From assembly GCA_045628865.1 (NCBI GenBank), contig JAZQQB010000069.1, forward strand, positions 1-33,126: 33,126 nt of DNA, read 5' to 3'. Origin of the DNA: JAZQQB01 sp045628865. Lineage in GTDB: Bacteria; Bacillota; Clostridia; Lachnospirales; Lachnospiraceae. Below are positions 7,855-16,788 of this stretch, piece after piece (positions within the stretch are counted from its first letter, which is position 1; the number at the start of each line of letters is the position of its first letter). The translations under genes were made by a program, and so were the position numbers. The notes below the pieces were generated by a model. It saw only the letters and a program-made list of their open reading frames with translations, did no database searches and was not told the DNA's origin.

Positions 7855-8514
7855 CTATTCTTCACCTGTTAGTTGACCCTGCCACATCACAAGAATTGAA
7901 CCATCTTTTACAGAAATATGAATATCCTTTCCTTCAAAGGAATTGCTTACGCCCAAAGGATATGTATCTGTTAGAGTAATGTCTTCAGCTTCATACTTAG
8001 CTCCCTGAATAGTAACACCTTTTGCTTCGCTTCCGATGCTAAATACAGATACTGTTGGACCTAGTCCCATTCCACTCCATAAAAAGACTTCTTTTTTTAA
8101 AACAAGTTTTGCATTACGAAGTACCGTAATCTGAAAATCATCTCCTGCAAGGAAACCCTCACATCCAATGGAAGTGATATAGTTCAAAATCTGAATATTA
8201 GCAATTGTGTGATCCAGACGACCTCCCTGTCCACCGAAAAGATAAAATCTTTGGTATCCTCTTTTTAAGCCCTCCTTCACAGCAAGCATCATATCCGTAT
8301 CATCCTTTTCAACAGGATGCACAATCAGATTGTTCTCATCTGGAATATATCCTAAAGAATCGAAATCACCTAAAATCAGATGTGGCTGGATTCCCATCTC
8401 TCGAAGATAAAACAACCCGCCATCCGCTGCAACAACAAAATCATCCTCATTGATTGCAATTGTTCTAGGCAATCCTTTGCCCGATCCTACAATTATACAT
8501 TTTTTCTCTGCCAT
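7855..8514 (-). CDS. thiN: Thiamine pyrophosphokinase
   Basis: The enzyme transfers pyrophosphate from ATP to thiamine, giving thiamine diphosphate, the cofactor of the Por enzyme encoded elsewhere in this window. The 219-residue protein has AADGGLFYL, ILGDFDSLG, EKDDTDMMLAV and GGQGGRLDHTIANI, which are the acidic catalytic and nucleotide-binding motifs of the family. The C-terminal beta-rich part (GVTIQGAKYEAEDITL, SNSFEGKDIHISV) is the thiamine-binding domain. It is normal in length and lies 43 bases downstream of tex, so the two are probably cotranscribed. Confidence 0.93.
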   Translation of the reverse strand: MAEKKCIIVGSGKGLPRTIAINEDDFVVAADGGLFYLREMGIQPHLILGDFDSLGYIPDENNLIVHPVEKDDTDMMLAVKEGLKRGYQRFYLFGGQGGRLDHTIANIQILNYITSIGCEGFLAGDDFQITVLRNAKLVLKKEVFLWSGMGLGPTVSVFSIGSEAKGVTIQGAKYEAEDITLTDTYPLGVSNSFEGKDIHISVKDGSILVMWQGQLTGEE

Positions 8515-8557
8515 ATTTCATACCTCTGCCAAGTGAACTGGCAATTCATAAAAACTA

Positions 8558-10903
8558 TTATTTCTTTTTCTCTTCTAAACGCATTGTTAATGCAATACGC
8601 TTCTTGGCTACATCTACATCCATAACCTTTACATCTACTATATCACCAATTGCAACTGCTTCCAATGGATGTTTGATGAATCGATCTGTAATCTGTGAAA
8701 TATGAACAAGACCGTCCTGATGTACACCGATATCTACGAATACACCAAAATCAATAACATTTCGAACGGTACCCTTTAAGATCATACCTGGTTTCAAATC
8801 TTTCATATCCAATACATCACTGCGTAGGATTGGTGCAGGCATATTCTCACGCGGATCTCGTGATGGTTTTTCCAATTCCTTTAAGATATCTGTTAATGTA
8901 ATTTCACCAATTCCCAATTCTTCAGCAAGTTTCTTTTTATTTCCTGCTTTTTTCTCAAGATCTGAAACTTCAGCTACTGTTACAGCTTCCTTTTGAGTTT
9001 TCTTTTCTTCCTCTAAGGTAATATTACCCAAAGCTGCTGCCATTGCTTTTCCCATTGCAGTATTGGTATTTCTGATTACAACCTTTTGCTGTTTCTTTGG
9101 CTGTTCCTTTTTGGCTGGAGTCTTTGCTGTTTTACCTTTGTTCTCTGCCGCTTTCTTCTGTGCAGCTCTCACATCATCCATTGTTAATCCTAATTTTTCA
9201 AGTAACTGTTCACATGCTTTATAGGATTCTGGATGTACACTAGTTGCATCCAATGGGTTGTCACCATCATTGATTCTTAAAAATCCTGCACACTGTTCAA
9301 ATGCTTTAGGCCCCAACTTTGCAACATCAAGTAACTGTTTACGATTACGGAAACGTCCATTTTTCTCACGATATTCCACGATATTTTTCGCAATTGGCTT
9401 TGAAATACCTGAAATATACTCAAGAAGTGGTGCTGAAGCGGTATTCAAATCAACACCTACCTTGTTTACACAGTCTTCTACAACACCGCTTAATGCTTCA
9501 CCAAGTTTTTTCTGGTTCATATCATGCTGGTACTGACCAACACCAATTGATTTCGGATCGATCTTTACAAGCTCTGCCAATGGATCCTGTAATCTTCTAG
9601 CTATAGATGCTGCACTACGCTGTCCTACATCAAACTGTGGAAATTCCTCTGTTGCCAGCTTACTTGCTGAATAAACAGATGCTCCGGCTTCATTTACGAT
9701 CACATACTGAACTGGCACATCCAGCTCCTTAATCAATTCTACAATAACCTGTTCTGATTCTCTGGATGCTGTTCCATTACCAACAGAAATCAAAGAAACA
9801 TTATACTTTTTGATCAGCTTCTTTAATTCAACCTTTGCCTCCTCCACTTTATTCTGTGGAGCAGTTGGATAGATAACCTTTGTATCCAAAACCTTTCCTG
9901 TTTCATCTACAATGGCAAGCTTACAGCCTGTTCTAAAGGCAGGATCCCATCCAAGTACAACCTTTCCTGCGATTGGAGGTTGCATCAAAAGCTGCTCTAA
10001 ATTCTTTCCAAATACACCGATGGCACCATCTTCAGCCTTCTCAGTTAATTCACTTCTGATATCTCTTTCGATTGCTGGAGCAATTAAACGATCATAGCTG
10101 TCTTTGATTACTTCTTCTAGAACTGGAGATGTAAATTCATTCTCATTAGTTACTGTTTTGGTTCTTAGATATTGAAGAATTCTTGTAGTATCTAAATCAA
10201 TTTTTACTGTTAAGATTTTTTCTGCCTCTCCACGATTGATTGCAAGAACTCTATGACCAACCACTTTCTTCAATGGTTCTTCATAAGCATAATACATTTC
10301 ATATACGCTTTCAGCCTTTTCATCCTTCGCTGTAGAAACTAATTTTCCATCCTCCATAGTAGCCTGACGGATATACTGACGATAATCAGCTTCATCAGAA
10401 ATCATTTCAGCAATGATATCCTTTGCTCCTGCTAGCGCTGCTTCTGCATCCGCTACCTCTTTTTCTTCATCCACATATTTCGCTGCCTCCTCCAATACTG
10501 GGGCTGTTGCATTCTGGGCTAAAATGAACTGTGCCAAAGGCTCTAATCCTTTTTCCTTCGCAACACTGGCTCTTGTCTTACGTTTCTGTTTATATGGACG
10601 ATATAAATCTTCGACTACAACCATGGTCTCTGCTGCTTCGATCTTCTTTGCCAGTTCTTCTGTCATCTTACCCTGCTCTGTAATACTTGCAATGACAGCA
10701 GCTTTTCTTTCTTCTAAGTTTCTTAGATAGGTCAAACGTTCATACAGATTACGTAACTGTTCATCGTTTAAGGAACCTGTTACTTCTTTACGATATCGGG
10801 AAATAAAAGGAATGGTATTTCCTTCATCGATCAATTTCACAGCAGCTTCAACCTGCCATTTCTCAACCTGTAATTCCTCTTTGATCTTAACAATAATATC
10901 CAT
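8558..10903 (-). CDS. tex: Tex family RNA-binding transcription accessory protein
   Basis: Tex proteins are bacterial relatives of Spt6 that bind nucleic acid and affect transcription and RNA turnover. The 781-residue sequence begins with the Tex N-terminal helical region (ISRYRKEVTGSLND). A YqgF/RNase H-like domain follows (GWDPAFRTGCKLAIVD at about residues 318-333). Next is a helix-hairpin-helix pair (LLEYISGISKPIAKNIVEYR and GPKAFEQCAGFLRI). The C-terminal S1 domain is GTVRNVIDFGVFVDIGVHQD to the end. Between HhH and S1 lies a Lys/Ala/Pro-rich linker (about residues 590-665), longer than in many homologues and probably disordered. It has its own promoter at 10937-10965. Confidence 0.95.
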   Translation of the reverse strand: MDIIVKIKEELQVEKWQVEAAVKLIDEGNTIPFISRYRKEVTGSLNDEQLRNLYERLTYLRNLEERKAAVIASITEQGKMTEELAKKIEAAETMVVVEDLYRPYKQKRKTRASVAKEKGLEPLAQFILAQNATAPVLEEAAKYVDEEKEVADAEAALAGAKDIIAEMISDEADYRQYIRQATMEDGKLVSTAKDEKAESVYEMYYAYEEPLKKVVGHRVLAINRGEAEKILTVKIDLDTTRILQYLRTKTVTNENEFTSPVLEEVIKDSYDRLIAPAIERDIRSELTEKAEDGAIGVFGKNLEQLLMQPPIAGKVVLGWDPAFRTGCKLAIVDETGKVLDTKVIYPTAPQNKVEEAKVELKKLIKKYNVSLISVGNGTASRESEQVIVELIKELDVPVQYVIVNEAGASVYSASKLATEEFPQFDVGQRSAASIARRLQDPLAELVKIDPKSIGVGQYQHDMNQKKLGEALSGVVEDCVNKVGVDLNTASAPLLEYISGISKPIAKNIVEYREKNGRFRNRKQLLDVAKLGPKAFEQCAGFLRINDGDNPLDATSVHPESYKACEQLLEKLGLTMDDVRAAQKKAAENKGKTAKTPAKKEQPKKQQKVVIRNTNTAMGKAMAAALGNITLEEEKKTQKEAVTVAEVSDLEKKAGNKKKLAEELGIGEITLTDILKELEKPSRDPRENMPAPILRSDVLDMKDLKPGMILKGTVRNVIDFGVFVDIGVHQDGLVHISQITDRFIKHPLEAVAIGDIVDVKVMDVDVAKKRIALTMRLEEKKK

Positions 10904-10936
10904 GAATATCTCCTTTTTCGTTTATTTCTGTTCATA

Positions 10937-10965
10937 ATTATAAATTATTACCGTCCATGATTCAA
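10937..10965 (-). promoter_or_regulatory. Promoter of tex
   Basis: Minus strand: TTGAAT (10960-10965), 17-base spacer, perfect TATAAT (10937-10942), about 33 bases upstream of the tex start codon. It is back-to-back with the plus-strand promoter at 10972. Confidence 0.7.
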
Positions 10966-10971
10966 GGTCTC

Positions 10972-11000
10972 TTGTTTTCTTTTTCTTCTCATGATAAAAT
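10972..11000 (+). promoter_or_regulatory. Promoter of the plus-strand trio
   Basis: TTGTTT (10972-10977), 17-base spacer, TAAAAT (10995-11000), about 40 bases upstream of the small membrane protein gene at 11042. Confidence 0.5.
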
Positions 11001-11041
11001 AAGTAAAATAGTCAGAATTTTTTATTACGAGGTAACAATAC

Positions 11042-11416
11042 ATGGATTACAAACCACAAAGCAGTTTATCCAACGCATCTAAGTTTATGGGGCTTGTTGC
11101 TATTATCACTTGTTTTTTTGGAATAGGTTTTGTTTTTGGGACTTTAGCTATTATTTTTGCAATTCTTTCCAAAAACAAAGATAACGAATTTACACGTGAT
11201 GGAAAACTTGGTGCCGCACTTGGTACTGTAACCATTGTGTTAACCATTGCATTAATTGTTTTTGTTTTGGTTAACCCTACAGCACATGCACTTTTGAATG
11301 AGCAATGTCAATCAATTTATCAGATGTCCTTTGATGAAATGATTGAAGCAATCAAGAATGGAAAACAGATTCAACTTCCTAACTCTCCAATGTTTCTACA
11401 TTCACTTATTCATTAG
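11042..11416 (+). CDS. Small DUF4190-like membrane protein
   Basis: The protein has 124 residues and two membrane helices (about 13-42 and 56-80). They are separated by a short charged loop, LSKNKDNEFTRDGKLGAALG, a pattern typical of DUF4190-type proteins in which FAILSK and GxxLG motifs bracket the loop. The C-terminal 40 residues are soluble. No catalytic motif is visible and the function is unknown. It is the first gene of a plus-strand group with the HEXXH protein (24 bases downstream) and the DUF975-like protein, and is probably cotranscribed. GAGGTAAC lies upstream of the ATG. Confidence 0.7.
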   Translation: MDYKPQSSLSNASKFMGLVAIITCFFGIGFVFGTLAIIFAILSKNKDNEFTRDGKLGAALGTVTIVLTIALIVFVLVNPTAHALLNEQCQSIYQMSFDEMIEAIKNGKQIQLPNSPMFLHSLIH

Positions 11417-11440
11417 TCGTTTTATAAAGAAGGTGTTTTT

Positions 11441-11899
11441 TTGATCGGAGCAGTTTCAAACAATCCTTATACAAATCCATATCAGAATACCATTAAAAAT
11501 CCGAAGGAATCGGATGTCAAACAGCCAGGCAGAAAATCTTCTCCTGCAGAATGTGAAACCTGTGCCAATCGTAAATATCAGGATGGATCGGATGAAAATG
11601 TATCTTTTAAATCCGCGTCCCATATTTCCCCGGAAGCATCTGGTTCTCGTGTGCGTGCTCATGAACAGGAGCATGTATCCAATGCTTACCAGAAAGCATC
11701 TCAAAAAAATGGGGAAGTATTACAATGCAGTGTTTCCATGCAAACTGCAGTATGTCCTGAATGCGGTCGAACCTATGTATCAGGTGGTGAAACCACTACT
11801 ATGATCAAGTATTCTGATGAAACCAATCCATATCAGAAAAATGCGAAATCACAGGATGCAGCCATGTTTATTGGAATGAATATAAACGCTGCTGTATAG
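11441..11899 (+). CDS. Small Cys-rich HEXXH protein, possible metalloprotease
   Basis: The protein has 152 residues and starts at TTG, with AAGAAGGTG a few bases upstream. Visible features in order: an Asn/Tyr-rich N-terminus (SNNPYTNPYQ); C38-x2-C41 in ECETCANRKYQDGSDE; a VSFKSASHISPEA segment; VRAHEQEH, where H74-E75-x2-H78 is a zincin-type HEXXH; then C96 and C105-x2-C108 in CPECGRTYVSGG. This resembles the SprA-related group of putative metalloproteases (PF12118-like) that have RxREVRAHExxH, here in a compact form with paired cysteines that could form a metal knuckle. No signal peptide is present, so it is probably cytoplasmic. Protease activity is inferred from the motif only. Confidence 0.75.
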   Translation: MIGAVSNNPYTNPYQNTIKNPKESDVKQPGRKSSPAECETCANRKYQDGSDENVSFKSASHISPEASGSRVRAHEQEHVSNAYQKASQKNGEVLQCSVSMQTAVCPECGRTYVSGGETTTMIKYSDETNPYQKNAKSQDAAMFIGMNINAAV

Positions 11900-11936
11900 A
11901 ATGAATAAAAAATAGGAAAGGGATTATACATCTTTT

Positions 11937-12659
11937 ATGTCGTCACTTAAATCAACAACCGAATTAAAATCAATTGCTCGAACTCAGTTAATTGGAAATT
12001 ATACTACAACTTCTTTAGGCATTGTTTTATTTTACTTTATCTCTCTTTTCATAAACAATTTTGTTTTTTCAATTGCAAACCCGACCTCATATTCTGGTCT
12101 TGTTTTATATACAATCATACAATTTATTGTATCCATATTCCTTTGTGTATTTGCAATTGGATTTGCACATACCTACTTAAAATTATCCTGTAAACAGCAT
12201 GTTCAGATAAGTGATATTTTTTATGGATTTAAGGAAAATTTGAATCGCAATTTGAGTATCTCATTACGTTTGATCCTTATCATTCTTTTTCCTTATTTCA
12301 TTGGTGATTTAATTTGTAATATCCTTACTCATTCTGATAATCCATTTATTTGTTTTGCGGGATATTTAATATTGGCTTGTTCCATTATTTATGCTGTTAT
12401 TATGTTTCTAAAATATGGACTTGTTTTTTTCATTGCATTGGATTTTCCTCAGTACGACATTTCCAAAATGTTTCTTATGAGTTCCTATCTAATGAAAGGA
12501 AATCGATTCAGATTATTCTATCTTTTTATGGGATTTATCCCTCTGATGTTACTTTCTATCTTTAGTTTATACGTTGGTTTGATTTGGATTGTTCCTTATA
12601 TCCTTGCTTCATTTACCAATTTCTATCTAAATCTAACAAATGCAAAATCAGAAATTTAA
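11937..12659 (+). CDS. DUF975-like integral membrane protein
   Basis: The protein has 240 residues and five or six hydrophobic segments. The N-terminal ELKSIARTQLIGNY matches the start of DUF975 proteins (a conserved amphipathic lead-in before the first helix). Between helices 2 and 3 there is KLSCKQHVQISDIFYGFKEN, also characteristic of the family. Function is unknown; DUF975 proteins often sit with other small envelope proteins. It follows the HEXXH gene by 37 bases and is closed by a terminator at 12667-12705. Codon use is A/T-rich like its neighbours. Confidence 0.75.
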   Translation: MSSLKSTTELKSIARTQLIGNYTTTSLGIVLFYFISLFINNFVFSIANPTSYSGLVLYTIIQFIVSIFLCVFAIGFAHTYLKLSCKQHVQISDIFYGFKENLNRNLSISLRLILIILFPYFIGDLICNILTHSDNPFICFAGYLILACSIIYAVIMFLKYGLVFFIALDFPQYDISKMFLMSSYLMKGNRFRLFYLFMGFIPLMLLSIFSLYVGLIWIVPYILASFTNFYLNLTNAKSEI

Positions 12660-12663
12660 ATAT

Positions 12664-12705
12664 ACAAAAAGCCATGAAAGAATATCAATCTCTTTCATGG
12701 CTTTT
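12664..12705. terminator. Bidirectional terminator between the DUF975 gene and prfB
   Basis: A perfect 14-bp stem AAAAGCCATGAAAG/CTTTCATGGCTTTT (12667-12680 and 12692-12705) has T-rich flanks on both strands. It serves the converging genes; the prfB UAA ends only three bases from the stem. Confidence 0.85.
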
Positions 12706-12707
12706 CC

Positions 12708-13824
12708 TTATTTTGTTTCAGATAAATTGATCCATTTCAAATATGCATTGATAAATCGATTCAAATCACCATCCAATACAGAATCCACATTTCCTGTTTC
12801 TTCATTGGTTCTGTGATCCTATACCATAGTGTATGGCTGCATAACATAGCTTCGAATCTGGCTACCCCATCCATTCTCCATCACTTCTCCACGAATATCT
12901 GAAAGCTTTTCTGCATTCGCCTCTTTCTTTAACATATACAGCTTTGCTTTCAACATCTGCATAGCCTTATCTTTGTTCTGAAACTGAGAACGCTCATTCT
13001 GGCAGGTAACTACAATACCTGTTGGCAAATGCGTAATACGGATTGCTGATGAAGTCTTATTAATATGCTGTCCACCAGCACCTGCACTTCGATATGTATC
13101 AATTCGAAGATCCCCTTCATCAATTTCGACATCTAAATCCTCTTCAATATCAGGCATAACATCTAGGGATGCAAATGATGTCTGACGTTTACCCTGTGCA
13201 TTAAATGGAGAAATTCGAACCAGTCTGTGTATTCCTTTTTCTGATTTCAAAAGTCCGTAAGCATTGATTCCGTTCACCTGGAATGTCACAGATTTAATTC
13301 CTGCTTCATCTCCATCTAGCATGTCCAAAACTTCAATTGAAAATCCTTGTCTTTCCGCCCATCTTGTATACATTCTGTAAAGCATTGCACACCAGTCACA
13401 GCTTTCTGTTCCACCAGCTCCTGCATTCAGCTTTAAAATAGCATTGTACTTATCATATTCATCAGAAAGTAATGTAGAAATTCGCAATTCCTCAAATGTT
13501 GCAATGAAGGAATCCATTTCTTCTCTGATTGACTCCGACAATTCTGGATCATACTCTTCCTGTGCCATCTGAATCAATTCTAACATGTCATTGTACTGAT
13601 TCTGCAAATTATTAACCAATGCAACTGTATCTTTACAATTCTTCAATTCTTTCATTTTTTGGTTCGATTTCACTGGATCATCCCAAAATCCTGGAGCTTC
13701 CAGTTCTCGTTCCATTTCTTCAATCCACTTTTCCTTACCAGCTAAGTCAAAGTGAATCCCTCACTTCCGCCAATGGAGTTTCATATGTCTGAAGTTCCAT
13801 CTTCATATTATCTAATTCTACCAT
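12708..13824 (-). CDS. prfB: Peptide chain release factor 2, with +1 frameshift and an in-frame UAG
   Basis: RF2 recognises UGA and UAA stop codons on the ribosome. The gene starts at ATG 13824 (AAGGTGGTG upstream), encodes 25 codons, then meets UGA at 13747-13749 in CTT-TGA-C. A +1 shift there continues as DLAGKEKW and the main body. The body has the GGQ loop (AGAGGQHINKTSSAIR, hydrolysis) and the RF2-type decoding region. The expected full length is about 371 residues. After GWGSQIRSYVMQPYTMV the next codon is TAG (12819-12821), where homologues have Lys (VKDHRT). Reading through gives DHRTNEETGNVDSVLDGDLN and on to UAA at 12708, a perfect family C-terminus of 36 residues. So either UAG is read through, the strain carries a nonsense allele, or there is a base error (AAG to TAG). 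Confidence 0.93.
12819..12821 (-). other. prfB: In-frame UAG codon within prfB
   Basis: TAG in the prfB frame, followed by G, at the position of a highly conserved Lys. The downstream 36 codons stay open and match RF2. UAG is read by RF1, not RF2, so RF2 itself cannot terminate here. UAG is an ordinary stop elsewhere in this window (rnz, thiN, etfB, both small plus-strand genes), which argues against genome-wide reassignment. Confidence 0.95.
13746..13764 (-). promoter_or_regulatory. prfB: prfB programmed +1 frameshift site
   Basis: The minus strand reads GAGGGATTCACTTTGAC. An internal Shine-Dalgarno-like GAGGG lies a few bases before the slippery CTT, followed by UGA and C. This is the classic autoregulatory arrangement: low RF2 slows UGA decoding and favours the shift that makes more RF2. 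The 0 frame is 25 codons; the +1 frame resumes at GAC (13746-13748). Confidence 0.93.
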
Positions 13825-13885
13825 TTACGAATCACCACCTTTATTATTCTCTTTGTTTGTATAGTATCTTAGACATTTATTGATA

Positions 13886-13912
13886 AAGGAGAACAAGTTT
13901 CCCTGTCCTCCT
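13886..13912 (-). terminator. Possible weak terminator after secA
   Basis: The minus strand has GGAGGACAG pairing imperfectly with CTTGTTCTCC (about 9 bp with wobbles), followed by only a short TTTATC tract. It is located 14 bases after the secA stop codon and 60 bases before prfB. Confidence 0.35.
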
Positions 13913-13925
13913 CTATTCTTTCGTA

Positions 13926-16613
13926 CTATTGCTTTACGCTTCCACAGCACTGTTTGTATTTTTTGCCAGAACCACATGGACATGGATCATTAGGCATAAC
14001 CTTTGCTGCACTACGCTTTATCGGTGTTTTTCCAAGGGAATCATCCTTATTGGTTCCTGTTACTTGTGCAACCTGCTCACGTTTCATAAGCTTTGGATCA
14101 ATCCTTACCACTCTAGCTGGTGCTGGAACTGGTTTCACAGCTGACTGTTCTTCTCCATCTTCACCATTCTGTGGAGCTGACTCTACAACTGCTGCGGTTT
14201 CTTCTTCCTTCTGTACCTGAACATGAAGCATTGCTCTAACGGTATCTTCTCTGATAGCATCTGATAATTCATCAAACATATCATATGCCATTCTCTTGTA
14301 TTCTACTACCGGGTTATTCTGTCCATAAGCCTGTAAACCAATACCCTGACGTAACTGATCCATATCATCAATATGATCCATCCACTTACGATCGATAACC
14401 TTCAAGAGGACAACTCGCTCAATTTCTCGAATTGTTTCAGCTTCTGGAAACTCAGCTTCTTTGCTTTCGTATAAACGAACAGCTTCCTCCTTCAACTGCT
14501 GCTTCACAGCATCTCTCTTCTTCTTCTCGATTCTTTCTAATGTAACTGGCTCAATAGGAACGATTGGCAACAACAATGTATTTAATTCCTGCATATCCCA
14601 TTCTTCTGGATCTACCTCATCAGTAATGCAGGTATCTACTGCATTTTCAACAACATTTGTAATCATATTGTAAATAACATCACGCATGCTTTCGCCATCT
14701 AATACCTTACGTCTTTCATCGTAAATGATTTCTCTCTGCTCGTTATTTACTGCATCATATTCTAATAAATTCTTACGAATACCAAAGTTATTGTTCTCAA
14801 TTCTCTTCTGAGCCGTTTCAATAGCGTTAGTGAGCATCTTATGCTGAATTTCCTGTCCTTCTGCAATACCCATTGCATTGAACATATTTGTCATACGCTC
14901 AGCACCAAATAATCTCATCAAATCATCTTCTAAGGAAATAAAGAACTTAGAAGCACCTGGATCTCCCTGACGACCTGCTCGACCACGAAGCTGATTATCA
15001 ATACGTCTACTTTCATGACGCTCTGTACCGATAATGAACAAACCTCCTGCTGCCTTAGACTCATCATCAAGCTTAATATCAGTACCACGACCAGCCATAT
15101 TAGTAGCGATGGTAACTTTTCCATGGATACCTGCTTCTGCTACGATTTCTGCTTCCAGTTCATGGAACTTCGCATTCAACACTTTATGTTCGATCCCGCG
15201 CTTTGATAACATCTTACTCAATTCTTCTGATGCATCAATTGTGATAGTACCAACCAATACCGGCTGCTGTCTCTCATGTGCTTCCACAACAGCATCACAG
15301 ATAGCGTTTAATTTTTCTTTCTTAGTCTTATAAACAGCATCCTGATGATCGATTCTGGCTACAGGTCTATTTGTAGGAATTTCGATAACATCCATACCAT
15401 AAATATCGCGGAATTCTCTTTCTTCGGTTAAAGCTGTACCTGTCATACCACATTTCTTTTCAAACTTATTAAAGAAGTTCTGGAATGTGATTGTTGCTAA
15501 GGTCTTACTTTCACGACGAACCTTTACATGTTCTTTCGCTTCGATTGCCTGATGAAGACCATCTGAATATCTTCTACCTGGCATAATACGTCCAGTAAAC
15601 TCATCAACGATCAATACTTCATTGTCTTTTACAACATAATCCTTATCTCTAAACATTAAGTTGTTGGCACGGAGTGCAAGGATTGTATTGTGTTGAATCT
15701 CAAGGTTCTCAGGATCTGCAAGGTTCTCAATGTGGAAGAATGCTTCTACCTTCTTTACACCTTCTTCGGTTAAGTTTACAACTTTATCTTTTTCATTGAC
15801 GATGAAATCTCCATTCTCTTCTGGCATAACACCCATCAATGCATCCATCTTTGTCATTTCGGCTACGTCATCACCACGCTTTAACTGACGCGCAAGAATA
15901 TCACAGGCCTCATATAATCTAGTAGATTTACCACTCTGACCTGAAATGATCAATGGTGTTCTTGCTTCATCAATCAATACAGAGTCAACCTCATCGATGA
16001 TGGCAAAATTCAAATCTCTTAATACAAGCTGGTTCTTATATACAACCATGTTATCTCTTAAATAATCAAAACCAAGTTCATTGTTGGTTACGTATGTGAT
16101 ATCACATGCATAAGCGGCTCTACGTTCATCCTGGTTCATATTATTTAATACACAGCCTACGGTCAAGCCTAAAAATCTGTGTACCTGTCCCATCCAGTCA
16201 GCATCTCGCTTAGCAAGATAATCATTGACTGTTACTACATGTACGCCCTTTCCTGACAATGCATTTAAGTAAGCTGGTAAAAGCGCTGTCTGTGTCTTAC
16301 CTTCACCAGTACGCATTTCAGAAATACGACCCTGATGTAAAATAATACCGCCAATCAGCTGTACACGATAATGTTCCTGATTCATTACTCGTCTTGCTGC
16401 ATCTCTGATAGTAGCATATGCTTCTGGAAGAAGATCATCTAATGATTCCCCATCCTGATATCTCTTTTTATATTCCTCTGTTTTAGCTCTTAATTCTTCA
16501 TCAGAAAGAGCCATCATTGCATCTCTATATGATTCAATCTTTTGAACAATTGGTTCAATTCTCTTTAATTCTCTTTGGCTATGCGTACCAAATACTTTAT
16601 CAATTATTTTCAT
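13926..16613 (-). CDS. secA: Preprotein translocase ATPase SecA
   Basis: SecA is the motor that pushes secretory proteins through SecYEG. The 895-residue protein has Walker A MRTGEGKTQTA (about residues 100-110), the DEVDSVLIDEARTPLIISG Walker B region, MTGTA, TNMAGRGTDIKL and the QLRGRAGRQGDPG helicase motif. A Glu/Ala/Pro-rich linker follows, and the C-terminal zinc-binding tail is CPCGSGKKYKQCCG, the SecB/ribosome-interacting SEC-C motif. ATG at 16613 was chosen for its family-like start MKIIDKVFG and GAGG 6 bases upstream; the ATG four codons earlier is less likely. It has its own promoter at 16664-16692. Length is normal for Lachnospiraceae SecA1. Confidence 0.97.
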   Translation of the reverse strand: MKIIDKVFGTHSQRELKRIEPIVQKIESYRDAMMALSDEELRAKTEEYKKRYQDGESLDDLLPEAYATIRDAARRVMNQEHYRVQLIGGIILHQGRISEMRTGEGKTQTALLPAYLNALSGKGVHVVTVNDYLAKRDADWMGQVHRFLGLTVGCVLNNMNQDERRAAYACDITYVTNNELGFDYLRDNMVVYKNQLVLRDLNFAIIDEVDSVLIDEARTPLIISGQSGKSTRLYEACDILARQLKRGDDVAEMTKMDALMGVMPEENGDFIVNEKDKVVNLTEEGVKKVEAFFHIENLADPENLEIQHNTILALRANNLMFRDKDYVVKDNEVLIVDEFTGRIMPGRRYSDGLHQAIEAKEHVKVRRESKTLATITFQNFFNKFEKKCGMTGTALTEEREFRDIYGMDVIEIPTNRPVARIDHQDAVYKTKKEKLNAICDAVVEAHERQQPVLVGTITIDASEELSKMLSKRGIEHKVLNAKFHELEAEIVAEAGIHGKVTIATNMAGRGTDIKLDDESKAAGGLFIIGTERHESRRIDNQLRGRAGRQGDPGASKFFISLEDDLMRLFGAERMTNMFNAMGIAEGQEIQHKMLTNAIETAQKRIENNNFGIRKNLLEYDAVNNEQREIIYDERRKVLDGESMRDVIYNMITNVVENAVDTCITDEVDPEEWDMQELNTLLLPIVPIEPVTLERIEKKKRDAVKQQLKEEAVRLYESKEAEFPEAETIREIERVVLLKVIDRKWMDHIDDMDQLRQGIGLQAYGQNNPVVEYKRMAYDMFDELSDAIREDTVRAMLHVQVQKEEETAAVVESAPQNGEDGEEQSAVKPVPAPARVVRIDPKLMKREQVAQVTGTNKDDSLGKTPIKRSAAKVMPNDPCPCGSGKKYKQCCGSVKQ

Positions 16614-16663
16614 CTCTAACCTCATGCTGGAACTAAATTAAGTTTTAAACAAACCCAAGCTAT

Positions 16664-16692
16664 ATAATAACAGATTAAGCCAGTTATTTCAA
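16664..16692 (-). promoter_or_regulatory. Promoter of secA
   Basis: Minus strand: TTGAAA (16687-16692), 17-base spacer, TATTAT (16664-16669) with an extended TGT before it. This accounts for part of the 338-base secA-ptb spacer. Confidence 0.65.
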
Positions 16693-16788
16693 CCTTACAA
16701 TCCGTTAATTTACCGCAAACAATATGTGAATTATTTTTGAACATTTTTATGTGAGTTCTTACTATGACAATATTTTAACAGCAATCAA

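Noticed and set aside
12819..12821. UAG reassigned to an amino acid across the genome
   Set aside because: UAG ends several genes here at sensible family lengths (rnz, thiN, etfB and two small genes), so general reassignment is not supported.
12819..13824. prfB as two separate genes or a pseudogene by frameshift
   Set aside because: The upstream break is the standard programmed +1 site of RF2 and both parts join perfectly, so it is not an assembly frameshift. Only the UAG remains anomalous.
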